Shown in pieces: positions 29,623 through 37,841 of a stretch of 38,860 nucleotides of DNA. The notes under the pieces are model-generated. The model was not told the origin of the DNA. It made no database searches and saw nothing but the letters and a program-made list of their open reading frames with translations. Numbering within the stretch: the first letter of the stretch is position 1; the number at the start of each line of letters is the position of its first letter. This DNA is from an uncultured Alphaproteobacteria bacterium (lineage in GTDB: Bacteria; Pseudomonadota; Alphaproteobacteria; Rhodobacterales; Rhodobacteraceae): the NCBI GenBank assembly GCA_902537235.1, contig CACBAO010000017.1, positions 1 through 38,860 of the forward strand, written 5' to 3'. Position numbers and translations under genes: made by a program.

Positions 29623-29827
29623 TTTGGGCTCCGTCTTTTCTAAATATCTATTAGTTTATAATTTACACTTAAAGAGGTCAACTTTCTGATTATAAACGGA
29701 GAAAAAAATCTATCTAATATTTGGCGAGTAAGCCTGTGAGGATCATCTAAATCCACACGTTTGTAAATTTTGTTTCTAGGCATAAAAGTCATTTACAATT
29801 TTGCTTTTCGCAAAGTAAACTTATTAT

Positions 29828-30148
29828 GTGGTAAAAATCGTTTTTAAATTTTTTATAATTATTTCTTGCTATCTGATATTTCGGGGACTTGTAGCAGAAC
29901 CATTGCTTGATGGCGCTGACTTTGATTATGGCGAATATTTATCAGGACAATGTTTAACATGTCATCAAAACTCATCTGATGAAGGAATTCCTGCTATAAA
30001 TGGCGCTGAAGCCATTTATATCGCAAAGAAGTTAATATTATATAAAAATAAAGAGCTGGAGAACGAAGTAATGCAATTGGTTGCTGGTGCTCTGGACCAA
30101 GAGCAAATAGCATCTTTAGCTATTTATTTTAACAGCTTAGAAAAATAA
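29828..30148 (+). CDS. fccA: Small monohaem cytochrome c, probable FCSD haem subunit
   Basis: The 106-residue protein has an N-terminal hydrophobic signal segment (residues 3-22) and one haem motif, CLTCH (Cys42, Cys45, His46). Met82 is a candidate axial ligand in VMQLVAGALDQEQI, the pattern of small class I periplasmic cytochromes c. Followed by fccB after 110 bases on the same strand, it is most likely the electron-accepting cytochrome of flavocytochrome c sulfide dehydrogenase, in the smaller monohaem form rather than the dihaem form of Allochromatium. The start is GTG at 29828, since the ATG at 29826 is out of frame and hits a stop at once. The Shine-Dalgarno is weak. Confidence 0.8.
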   Translation: MVKIVFKFFIIISCYLIFRGLVAEPLLDGADFDYGEYLSGQCLTCHQNSSDEGIPAINGAEAIYIAKKLILYKNKELENEVMQLVAGALDQEQIASLAIYFNSLEK

Positions 30149-30258
30149 ACTGAGCTTAATGGAAAATATATAAAGAAACAAAGAACACCTGGTTCAATTT
30201 TATTTTCAAAAAAATAATAATCCTGTTACACTTAAAAAAACAATATAGGGAGGACACG

Positions 30259-31527
30259 ATGAATAATCTATCTAGACGTTCCTTTGTATCTTTTGCTCTT
30301 GCTTCAACATCTTTGTTAGCTATGCCTGCTATTTCTACAGGATCAGCTCGACCTAAGGTCGTTGTTGTTGGCGGTGGTGCAGGTGGAGCAACGGCTGCAA
30401 GATACATTGCAAAAGACTCGAAAGGCGCGATTGATGTGACTTTAATTGAAGCATCAAAACATTATTACACATGCTTTTACTCGAACCTTTATTTAGGGGG
30501 TTTTCGAGACTATGATTCAATTGGTCATTCATACGATAATTTAAGCGCTAATCATGGAGTTAATGTAGTACATGATTGGGCTATATCTGTAGACCCGTCT
30601 GCACGCAAAGTGAGATTAGGCTCCGGGGCCACTGTCAGTTATGATAGGTTGGTATTATCACCGGGGATCGATATAAAATATGACAGTATTGATGGCTACT
30701 CGGTCGAAGCACAAACAAAAATGCCTCATGCTTGGAAGTCTGGAACTCAAGTCAAGGTTTTGAGAGATCAAGTCTTAAATATGCCCAAGGGTGGTACCTT
30801 TGCTATGGTTCCTCCACCAAACCCATACAGATGTCCTCCAGGACCTTACGAGCGCATTTCTATGGTTGCTCATATACTTAAAGAAAAAAATCCAACTGCA
30901 AAAATTGTTGTTATAGATCCAAAAAATAAGTTTTCTAAACAAGGTCTATTTATGGCCGGCTGGGAAAAGCACTATCCTGGGATGGTTGAGTGGATCGATA
31001 ACGATACTCACGGTGGCATTAAAAACGTGAACCCAGAAACAATGGAAATTGAGACTGATCTTGATACATTCAAAGCGGACGTTGCTTGTGTGGTACCAGC
31101 CCAGAGGGCGGGCGCTATAGCAATGAATGCCGGTGTGACAGATGGAGATTGGAGCCCAATAGTTCCAGCATCTATGCAAACCAAGGCAGATGGTAATATT
31201 TACGTTCTGGGGGATGCATCAGTTGCGTCTGCAATGCCAAAATCTGGTTTCTCCGCGAATAGCCAAGCAAAGGTTGCAGCAAATCATATAAGGGGCGAAC
31301 TAACTGATAGCAGAGTATTTCCTGCAAAATTCTCAAATACATGTTGGTCCTTGGTAGCAACTAATGACGGAATAAAGGTTGGAGCGAATTATAAAGCTGG
31401 AGAAGAAAAGATCGAAGTAGTAGATAAGTTCGTCTCTAAAACAGATGAGGGCAACGCTAAGCGTAAGAAGACTTACGAAGAGTCTATAGGGTGGTACAAC
31501 GGTATAACTACCGATATGTTCTCGTAG
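30259..31527 (+). CDS. fccB: Flavocytochrome c sulfide dehydrogenase, flavoprotein subunit
   Basis: Periplasmic FAD subunit that oxidises sulfide to elemental sulfur or polysulfide and passes electrons to a cytochrome c. The 422-residue precursor starts with a Tat signal (LSRRSFVSF). The FAD-binding motif VVVGGGAGGATAARYI is near residues 35-50. Three conserved cysteines are visible: Cys72 (YYTCFYSN, the covalent FAD site), Cys192 (NPYRCPPGPYER) and Cys362 (SNTCWSL). They correspond to Cys42, Cys161 and Cys337 of the Allochromatium enzyme once the signal peptide is removed. A strong GGGAGGA Shine-Dalgarno (30248-30254) precedes the ATG. The gene converges on soxB and shares a hairpin with it. 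Confidence 0.93.
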   Translation: MNNLSRRSFVSFALASTSLLAMPAISTGSARPKVVVVGGGAGGATAARYIAKDSKGAIDVTLIEASKHYYTCFYSNLYLGGFRDYDSIGHSYDNLSANHGVNVVHDWAISVDPSARKVRLGSGATVSYDRLVLSPGIDIKYDSIDGYSVEAQTKMPHAWKSGTQVKVLRDQVLNMPKGGTFAMVPPPNPYRCPPGPYERISMVAHILKEKNPTAKIVVIDPKNKFSKQGLFMAGWEKHYPGMVEWIDNDTHGGIKNVNPETMEIETDLDTFKADVACVVPAQRAGAIAMNAGVTDGDWSPIVPASMQTKADGNIYVLGDASVASAMPKSGFSANSQAKVAANHIRGELTDSRVFPAKFSNTCWSLVATNDGIKVGANYKAGEEKIEVVDKFVSKTDEGNAKRKKTYEESIGWYNGITTDMFS

Positions 31528-31535
31528 TTTTTGTT

Positions 31536-31565
31536 TAGGAAGGCAGTCTTTCAACTGCCTTCCTA
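31536..31565. terminator. Hairpin between convergent fccB and soxB
   Basis: TAGGAAGGCAGT (31536-31547) pairs perfectly with ACTGCCTTCCTA (31554-31565), a 12-bp stem with a 6-base loop. It starts 8 bases after the fccB stop and ends 1 base before the soxB stop, so it can serve both transcripts. There is no long T-run on either side, so it may act as an RNA-end stabiliser or a non-classical terminator. Confidence 0.75.
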
Positions 31566-31566
31566 T

Positions 31567-33255
31567 CTACATTCCAATGACCCTTACTGGCGATTTCTTT
31601 TCTGGTTTTATTTCCTGTTTATCAACGATGTAGTTTTCTAGTACATCGTATATAGGAGGACCTTCTACGTTTTCATTTACAGATCCCCAGCCAGACAGTA
31701 CATACTCTTTGGTTTTCTCAATATGTTTACCATTCCGTATTAATTTTAAATTTTTTATGCGATGCCCCATCTTTTCTTTTGGGTAGCACTCATATGTCAT
31801 GCCACCCACTCTGACCATATCTCCACCTTGCTGAAAAAACGGATCAGGATTAAAAATATTATCGCAAACATCTTCAAGTAATTCTTTGATTGCTTTCCCA
31901 GTCATTTTAATTCTGTAGACTTCTGGATAGTTTATAGCGGTTTGACTGTAAATATCCTCAATAGTTATTTTTTGGTCAGGTAAAAGGGTCGTTCCCCATC
32001 GAAAACCTGGACTTAATGAAATTTCACTATCTCTTTGTTCAATTATTGAGTCACAAATCACATCATCCCAGGTTCCGTTAAAATTACCTCTCCTGTACAA
32101 TAGTGATCCCGTTCGGCCAATGACTTTCCCACAATCCATTTCGAAAGGAGCTCTCACCTCATTTATCTTCTTCACCATTTCATTATCTGACTTTAATATT
32201 TCAGAAAAAACTGGAATTAATGATGATGTGCTATCAACAACTTTTCCGTTACCAACCTTTAAATCTATTCGCCCCAAGTACTTCCCATGAGACCCCGAAG
32301 ATAACAAGAGAGTATTGTTTAATCTAATTGCGTGTGGTATGGCATCGTGTGTATGGCCTGTCAAAATGACATCTATGCCGCTAATAATTCTGGCAAGTTT
32401 TTGATCTACATCGAACCCATTATGCGAAAGCAAAACCACTACCTCTGCACCATTTTCTCTCGCTTTATTTACATTCTCCTGTAGCAACTCAGTGCGTATT
32501 CCAAACGACCACCCTTTAACCAAGTAGCTCGGGTTTGCAATAGCCGTATATGGGAAATGCTGGCCAATAACTGCTACCTTTACCCCCCCTTTTTCAAAAT
32601 ATGATGTACTATCAAAAACTTGTTCTTCCCATTCTGTATCAAAAACGTTTCCACCTATAAATGGGCAGTCAAGATGTTCAGTAAGTTCTTTTAGCCTCTC
32701 CTTCCCGAGTGTAAACTCCCAGTGCCCTACCATAGCATCTGGTGAAAGTAGGTTCATCGCAGAGACCATATCCATGCCCTGTGTTTGAAGAGATGTGTAT
32801 GATCCTTGCCATGTATCGCCACCGTCCAATAGGAGAACCTTATCATTTCCTCTTTCTTCACGAATAGATTTTATTAGGTAAGCGGTTCGATCCAATCCCC
32901 CCAATTTCCCATACTCTTTGGCAAGGCTTACATAATCCACCATGGTATGCGCATAAGCCAAAGGCGTATTTTTTTCTATTGCAAAATGTCGCAAAAAATC
33001 GCTGCCTACCAAATGAGGTGGAATGCCTTCAAAGTCTCCTACTCCATAGTTTTCTGATGGTGGTCGGAAATATATTGGCTTCAATTGTGCGTGCATGTCG
33101 GTTATGTGCAACAAGGTGACTTGCCCCTTTGAGTCGAATTTTAGAAGGTCAGCTTCCGTTATGTCTTTTGGAGAGGCGATTGTTGGGAAGCTACCGGTAG
33201 AAAAAAGACCCCCCATTACCGACAAATATTGTAGAAATTCTCTTCTGCTAAACAT
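31567..33255 (-). CDS. soxB: Thiosulfohydrolase SoxB
   Basis: Periplasmic dinuclear-manganese enzyme of the Sox pathway that hydrolyses sulfate off the cysteine-S-sulfonate carried by SoxY. The 562-residue precursor starts with a Tat signal (MFSRREFLQYLS). The metallophosphatase/5'-nucleotidase-type motifs are LLHITDMHAQLKP, LLDGGDTWQGSY, the SoxB-typical VGHWEFTLGKERL, SHNGFDVDQKLA and TGHTHDAIP. A C-terminal domain follows. It is the last gene of the minus-strand sox cluster, 45 bases after soxD. Confidence 0.97.
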   Translation of the reverse strand: MFSRREFLQYLSVMGGLFSTGSFPTIASPKDITEADLLKFDSKGQVTLLHITDMHAQLKPIYFRPPSENYGVGDFEGIPPHLVGSDFLRHFAIEKNTPLAYAHTMVDYVSLAKEYGKLGGLDRTAYLIKSIREERGNDKVLLLDGGDTWQGSYTSLQTQGMDMVSAMNLLSPDAMVGHWEFTLGKERLKELTEHLDCPFIGGNVFDTEWEEQVFDSTSYFEKGGVKVAVIGQHFPYTAIANPSYLVKGWSFGIRTELLQENVNKARENGAEVVVLLSHNGFDVDQKLARIISGIDVILTGHTHDAIPHAIRLNNTLLLSSGSHGKYLGRIDLKVGNGKVVDSTSSLIPVFSEILKSDNEMVKKINEVRAPFEMDCGKVIGRTGSLLYRRGNFNGTWDDVICDSIIEQRDSEISLSPGFRWGTTLLPDQKITIEDIYSQTAINYPEVYRIKMTGKAIKELLEDVCDNIFNPDPFFQQGGDMVRVGGMTYECYPKEKMGHRIKNLKLIRNGKHIEKTKEYVLSGWGSVNENVEGPPIYDVLENYIVDKQEIKPEKKSPVRVIGM

Positions 33256-33300
33256 TACCTCAGTGTAATGATAATTTCTTAAATATAAAAATGAAAAAAG

Positions 33301-33939
33301 TTAGTCTTCTGGTGTTACGTCGATATCTTTTGCTTTTCCGATTATCTTCACTGGTACATTACAGTTTTCCATACAGGGATTGCCATTAATGTTGGAAACA
33401 TCTGGTCTGGGGTCTGGTAGTAGAAAGCCATCTTGATTAGGCATTTCGATTAACCCAATATTTTGATCAGATAGGACAAAATCATCGTCAATTATATCAT
33501 TCATATATAAAAGATAGGCAACTATCTGATAGGTTTCATCGTAGGAAAGAGATTGTGATGCACCAAAAGGCATTGCCCTATAAATATAATCAAATATTGT
33601 AGAAGCATAAGGCCAATAGCTACCAGTCGTCTTTAAAGGATCATGGGTGTTTAGAGTTCCATCACCCCCAACTAATTCAGGCCATCTATCTACTCCCTCT
33701 CCAAAGTCTCCATGGCACGACGCACATTGCTCTGCAAAAACTTCTTCACCATCAAAAGCTGTACCTGAGCCAATGGGAGCACCTACCCCGTCTGGTCTTA
33801 CATCAATGTCCCAGCCTTTGACTTGTTGACTTGTTGCTATACTACCTAGATTAAATGCTCTGTCTGACGCTTCCGAAGAAAATATAGTTATTAAACTAGT
33901 CAGCATCAATGCTGATACTATCTTAACCCAAACGTACAT
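33301..33939 (-). CDS. soxD: SoxD, cytochrome c subunit of sulfane dehydrogenase (short, monohaem)
   Basis: Haem subunit that takes electrons from SoxC during oxidation of the sulfane sulfur left on SoxY. The 212-residue precursor has an N-terminal hydrophobic signal (about 4-24), one haem motif QCASCHGDFGEG (Cys72, Cys75, His76), and a likely Met ligand in YRAMPFGASQSLS (Met123). Cys189 and Cys193 near the end (NPCMENCN) could form a disulfide. Paracoccus SoxD is about twice as long with two haem domains; this protein has only the first. Its first 17 bases overlap the end of soxC. Confidence 0.9.
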   Translation of the reverse strand: MYVWVKIVSALMLTSLITIFSSEASDRAFNLGSIATSQQVKGWDIDVRPDGVGAPIGSGTAFDGEEVFAEQCASCHGDFGEGVDRWPELVGGDGTLNTHDPLKTTGSYWPYASTIFDYIYRAMPFGASQSLSYDETYQIVAYLLYMNDIIDDDFVLSDQNIGLIEMPNQDGFLLPDPRPDVSNINGNPCMENCNVPVKIIGKAKDIDVTPED

Positions 33940-35176
33940 TATCGACCTTGCCAGATTTATTTACCAACCAAGTGGCAATTGAATTATTATGGTAAATTGA
34001 ATTTTTACCTCTTATCTTTTGAAGTTCCTGGATATATGGCTGGACGTATCCAGTTTCGTCTATTGCTCTCGATTGGATCAAAAGCTCCTCACCACTCCAT
34101 TCAAATGGGAGTGTGAATCTTACTAAAGATTTGGGCATTATTGGTGCATGGAGCAGAGCTGTTCTCCAATTTTTCCCACCGTCGAAAGAGACATCAACCC
34201 TTTTTATTTTTCCTTTTCCAGACCAAGCTAATCCTCTTAATTGTTGAATTCCCTTTTGTAGGATTGGCTTTTCAGGGCTTGGCGATGTAACTACTGACTT
34301 TGCTTCCATAACCCATGTAAACATTCTTGCCTTTCCGTCTCTGAGTAAGTCGGTATATTTGGATGTCTCTTCTCTTGTCATATAAGGCTTGTCACCAAAC
34401 TCAAGTCTCCTTATCCACTTAACCCACATATTACCTTCCCACCCAGGCACCACAAGGCGAGCAGGGTAGCCTTGCTCTGGTCTTAAAGCTTCACCATTCA
34501 TCGCCCACGCAATCAAACAATCATCCAAAATTTTTTCGATTGGAATTGAACGCGTCATTCCTGAAGTATCACTGCCTTCAGCCAAAACCCATTTTGCCTT
34601 TGGCTTTAATCCCGTCTCTCTAAGTAGATCACTTAGCTTCACCCCAGTATATTGCACGTTATGAACCATACCAAAAGTATATTGGCACCCATTAAGTTGA
34701 GCCCCTTTCCATTCCATACCCCCATTAGCAGCACATTCCAGGAAATAAAATTTATTGACTTGGGGAAACCTCTTCAAATCATCAAGACTGAAGATCATCT
34801 CTCTATCCACCAATCCATTTATCATTAGGCGGTAATCAGTTGGATTAATTTCCGCTACTCCACCGTGATGTCTTTCAAAGCATAAACCATTTGGGGTCAC
34901 GATACCTTCAAGATCCTGCAAAGGTGTAAAATTAACTGATGACTGAGGCGAAGCAGTAAGCCAAGGGACATTTCGTCTAATAACATCACTTTCAAACTCT
35001 GAGGGACTTCCATAAGGATTTTCATCAACCCCCGTACCTAAGTCTGGTGTCCATTCAGGTAAGTTTGGAGGAAGGTTGTTTGGATTTGGTTTGTCTTGAG
35101 CTAGAACTTTAGTCGAAAAGCCTATTGAGCCAAGAGCAGCGAAGGATTTGATCAAGTTTCGGCGACTGAATTTCAA
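33923..35176 (-). CDS. soxC: SoxC, molybdopterin subunit of sulfane dehydrogenase
   Basis: Molybdenum-cofactor subunit of SoxCD, which oxidises the SoxY-bound sulfane sulfur by six electrons. The 417-residue precursor begins with a Tat signal (MKFSRRNLIKSFAALG). The molybdenum-coordinating cysteine is Cys148 in YFLECAANGGMEWKGAQ, and GYPARLVVPGWEGNMWVKW is the sulfite-oxidase-family loop. A C-terminal Mo-co dimerisation domain follows. The start codon is TTG at 35176, with AGAAGG (35185-35190) 8 bases upstream; the next in-frame ATG is far inside the protein, so TTG is probably real. Confidence 0.95.
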   Translation of the reverse strand: MKFSRRNLIKSFAALGSIGFSTKVLAQDKPNPNNLPPNLPEWTPDLGTGVDENPYGSPSEFESDVIRRNVPWLTASPQSSVNFTPLQDLEGIVTPNGLCFERHHGGVAEINPTDYRLMINGLVDREMIFSLDDLKRFPQVNKFYFLECAANGGMEWKGAQLNGCQYTFGMVHNVQYTGVKLSDLLRETGLKPKAKWVLAEGSDTSGMTRSIPIEKILDDCLIAWAMNGEALRPEQGYPARLVVPGWEGNMWVKWIRRLEFGDKPYMTREETSKYTDLLRDGKARMFTWVMEAKSVVTSPSPEKPILQKGIQQLRGLAWSGKGKIKRVDVSFDGGKNWRTALLHAPIMPKSLVRFTLPFEWSGEELLIQSRAIDETGYVQPYIQELQKIRGKNSIYHNNSIATWLVNKSGKVDNVRLG

Positions 35177-35207
35177 GTATTTTACCTTCTATCAAAACAA
35201 TTTGCTG

Positions 35208-35534
35208 CTAGACGACTTTTAAACTCTTGGTCAATTTATACTGGTTGCCACCATCTTCTTCCCATGAAAGCTCAAAGGTACCTTCCTCTTTTACTTTAAA
35301 GGGAAAAGATATGTATGGATTGCTCGAAATGGATGGCTCTAAATTTACTGTAAACACGACCTTACCATTGAACATTGCATTGAATTTGTTAATAATTAGG
35401 CGCGGAATTGTTTTACCATCGACGTCCTTTACTCTTCCACTATGCATTGGGTGTCTAATAAGGGTCTTAATCTCTATGACTTCGTTAAGCTCTGCTTCTT
35501 TTGGTATCTTGGCTCTTGGTTTAATTTTTGACAT
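35208..35534 (-). CDS. soxZ: SoxZ, sulfur-carrier complex subunit
   Basis: Forms the SoxYZ heterodimer that carries sulfur intermediates through the Sox cycle. The 108-residue, signal-free protein has the SoxZ pattern ALIRHPMH-like IKTLIRHPMHSGRVKD and a C-terminal immunoglobulin-like strand region ending KLTKSLKVV. It probably reaches the periplasm together with Tat-targeted SoxY. Its Shine-Dalgarno (GGAGGA, 35540-35545) lies inside the last two codons of soxY, five bases before the ATG. Confidence 0.96.
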   Translation of the reverse strand: MSKIKPRAKIPKEAELNEVIEIKTLIRHPMHSGRVKDVDGKTIPRLIINKFNAMFNGKVVFTVNLEPSISSNPYISFPFKVKEEGTFELSWEEDGGNQYKLTKSLKVV

Positions 35535-35536
35535 TA

Positions 35537-36013
35537 CTATCCTCCACAGCCCCCTATTGTTACTTTTATAGTTGATTGAGTTATTGAGTGGGTGCCGTCA
35601 TTAAACTTTGCAACCAAATAAACATCCTGAGTTTTAGAGAGCCTCATCCTTGTTGATGCAAAACATTCACCTGAATAAGGAGTAAAATTGAATTTAGCAA
35701 CATTTGGAGCTGGATTCCCATCTGCCATTATATAAACTTCTTGCACAAAATCTGATTCAGACATTGGACTCTCTATCTCAAATGCGACCTTAACCTGATT
35801 TCCGTTTTCAGCAATTTCGGGAACATCTAAAAAAACGTCCACTTCTCTAGCCTGTGATCCAGAAATTATGTTATTAATTTGACCAGACACTTCAGGCTTA
35901 CCGGCTAAAACTCCGCCAACGCCAGAGCAGAAAAGTGCGCTGGAAACAGCAATCATTTTTACAGCTTTTCTACGGCTTATATTCACAATTCCCCCCATCT
36001 TTGTTCTAATCAT
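35537..36013 (-). CDS. soxY: SoxY, sulfur-carrier protein
   Basis: Periplasmic carrier whose swinging C-terminal cysteine binds thiosulfate-derived sulfur. The 158-residue precursor ends in the diagnostic GGCGG tail (Cys156). It has a Tat signal (NISRRKAVKMIAVSSALF) and an immunoglobulin-like body. The start is uncertain: ATG at 36013, ATG at 35998 and GTG at 35986 are all in frame. The last is preceded by a run of G residues and gives the most ordinary Tat signal length. It is separated from soxZ by 2 bases. Confidence 0.93.
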   Translation of the reverse strand: MIRTKMGGIVNISRRKAVKMIAVSSALFCSGVGGVLAGKPEVSGQINNIISGSQAREVDVFLDVPEIAENGNQVKVAFEIESPMSESDFVQEVYIMADGNPAPNVAKFNFTPYSGECFASTRMRLSKTQDVYLVAKFNDGTHSITQSTIKVTIGGCGG

Positions 36014-36069
36014 ATATTACTCGTACTCGAAGAGCAACGGTTTACTAGACATAATTATTTGCAAAAATT

Positions 36070-36513
36070 TTACTTTAGACTATTTGCGTTAATTATTTTA
36101 TCAACTTGCCACCAAAATAACTCTCGGCCGTTGTATCCCTCTATTCTACCAACTTCTGTTTTGTCTTTTACGAATATAAAGGTTGGAGTAACTTTTACTG
36201 TTTTTGAAATTCCATATTTTTCTAATTCAACATTAGAAAAAAAATTAATAAAACTAAGTTTAAATTCGTCTTCGAATTCTGTTTTAAGGTAAATATTGGC
36301 AATTTCATTCTCCCATGCTTTACAATAAGCGCATGTATCAGAATAAAAATACAACAATTTACCTCTAACCTCTGCATAGGTACTGTTTATGAAGCCACAA
36401 AAACAAATAAGCATGAAAAGAAAAAAAGGGTTTTTTTTTAAACCAAAAAATTCTTTAAAGGTAAAGGGGATAATCGTCGTTAAAACATATTTTCCAAACA
36501 ACCCATCTGTCAT
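36070..36513 (-). CDS. soxS: SoxS-like periplasmic thioredoxin
   Basis: Thioredoxin-fold protein expected to keep the SoxY carrier cysteine active by reducing blocked forms. After a long hydrophobic N-terminus (a likely signal or anchor at about 29-47, ending STYAE), the active site is CAYC (Cys61, Cys64, in DTCAYCKAWENEI). The cis-proline is Pro110 in VTPTFIFVKDKTEVGRIEGY. The CxYCxxWxxEI and VGRxEGY patterns match SoxS rather than general thioredoxins. The 5' end is uncertain: ATG at 36513 gives an unusually long n-region and no Shine-Dalgarno is clear. It is the first gene of the minus-strand sox cluster. Confidence 0.82.
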   Translation of the reverse strand: MTDGLFGKYVLTTIIPFTFKEFFGLKKNPFFLFMLICFCGFINSTYAEVRGKLLYFYSDTCAYCKAWENEIANIYLKTEFEDEFKLSFINFFSNVELEKYGISKTVKVTPTFIFVKDKTEVGRIEGYNGRELFWWQVDKIINANSLK

Positions 36514-36818
36514 AATTAAATACGGCTTTCTATTTTCGCAATTTATCTATAAATAATTTTCAAAACTATTATCGGAAGGTTTTTATCATTTTTAAAATTT
36601 ATGACTAAGTTTTTTATTCTTTAAGAAGCAATAAGCACTCCGAGCCAATAAAATTTTCTATTATAACGTCTTGTCTGATAAAGCAAATTCAATATTATTG
36701 TATGTGTGCTATCTGGCTCGATTAAAATGGACTCTTTAAGCTAGCTAGATGGAGGTTAACTAGTACTTTATATAACATTAATAATTGATGCAAAAAAGGA
36801 ATCACTAAGGAGAAGAGT
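36514..36818. other. Divergent intergenic region between soxS and the second TRAP operon
   Basis: About 305 AT-rich bases, which must hold the promoter of the sox cluster (minus strand) and of the TRAP operon (plus strand). There is no haem motif, reading frame or tRNA here, so soxX or soxA is not hidden in it. A candidate plus-strand promoter is TTGTCT (36671-36676), a 16-base gap and TATTAT (36693-36698). It would give a leader of about 115 bases before the AAGGAGA ribosome-binding site. Confidence 0.45.
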
Positions 36819-37832
36819 ATGAATTTTTTAAAAAAACTGTGCATAGTTACTATAGTTTTTTGCTTTGGCACAGAGACATTTGCTGAAGAGTGGAATGTTT
36901 CAGTATGGGGCAAACGTAGAGCGTTCACTGAACATATTGAAAAACTTGCAGAGCTCGTAAGCGAGAAGACAAACGGAGAGTTCACTATGAATATCTCTTA
37001 TGGTGGATTATCCAAAAATAAAGAAAACTTAGATGGTATAAGTATAGGTGCATTTGAGATGGCTCAATTCTGTGCTGGGTATCACCGTGATAAAAACAGA
37101 GTAGTAACTGTTTTGGAACTACCTTTTCTGGGAGTAGAGACTTTAGAACAAGAAGTAGCTGTTTCGAGCGCAGTATATGCACATCCAGCAGCGACCAAGG
37201 AAATGGAACAATGGAATGCAAAGCTTCTTATGACTTCACCTATGCCACAATATAACTTGGTGGGAACTGGGGATCCAAGAGATACTCTTGAAGAGTTTAA
37301 CGGAATGAGAGTGAGAGCAACTGGTGGTTTAGGTCAGGCATTTAAAGCAGTTGGAGCAGTGCCGACCTCGGTAACTGCTACGGAGGCCTATCAAGCAATG
37401 GAGTCAGGCGTCGTCGATACAGTAGCCTTCGCGCAACACGCACATTTATCATTTGGAACAATCAATCAAGCCGACTGGTGGACAGCCAACCTCAATCCAG
37501 GGACAGTAAATTGCCCAGTGGTAGTCAACATTGATGCTTATGAAGGACTATCATCTAAGCATAAAAACGCGCTTGATGGATCAATAGAAGAAGCACTTGA
37601 TCACTATCTAGATAACTATGGGAAACTTTTAAGCAAGTGGGATTCTGTGCTTGCTGAAAAAGGTGTTAAAAAGATAGAAATAAGCGATTCAGTAATTGCA
37701 GAGTTTCGTAAAAAGGCAGCTGATCCTATTCGTGACGCATGGATAAAGGATATGGAAGCCCAAGGGTTGCCAGGTCAAGAATTGTACGATTTAGTTATGA
37801 AGACCTTGGCTGAAGCAAAAGCTTCAAACTAA
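36819..37832 (+). CDS. TRAP transporter substrate-binding protein (DctP family), Sec-exported
   Basis: Periplasmic binding protein of a second TRAP transporter. The 337-residue precursor has a Sec signal with a likely cut after FA (residues 1-22). The ligand-region arginine is Arg166 in FNGMRVRATGGLG. The segment around residues 186-210 (TATEAYQAMESGVVDTVAFAQH) is the usual hinge and substrate part. A strong AAGGAGA ribosome-binding site lies at 36807-36813. It differs from the TakP-like protein at 9321-10418 in signal type and motifs, so a different ligand is expected. I cannot name the ligand; the position next to sox genes makes an organosulfur acid possible. Confidence 0.88.
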   Translation: MNFLKKLCIVTIVFCFGTETFAEEWNVSVWGKRRAFTEHIEKLAELVSEKTNGEFTMNISYGGLSKNKENLDGISIGAFEMAQFCAGYHRDKNRVVTVLELPFLGVETLEQEVAVSSAVYAHPAATKEMEQWNAKLLMTSPMPQYNLVGTGDPRDTLEEFNGMRVRATGGLGQAFKAVGAVPTSVTATEAYQAMESGVVDTVAFAQHAHLSFGTINQADWWTANLNPGTVNCPVVVNIDAYEGLSSKHKNALDGSIEEALDHYLDNYGKLLSKWDSVLAEKGVKKIEISDSVIAEFRKKAADPIRDAWIKDMEAQGLPGQELYDLVMKTLAEAKASN

Positions 37833-37841
37833 TGCTGACTT

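Noticed and set aside
36638-36720. CGAGCCA / TGGCTCG inverted repeat in the soxS-TRAP intergenic region
   Set aside because: Only 7 bases per arm and about 70 bases apart; too weak to separate from chance, although a shared operator is imaginable.
36514-36818. Hidden soxX or soxA
   Set aside because: No CxxCH motif and no long reading frame on either strand in this gap.
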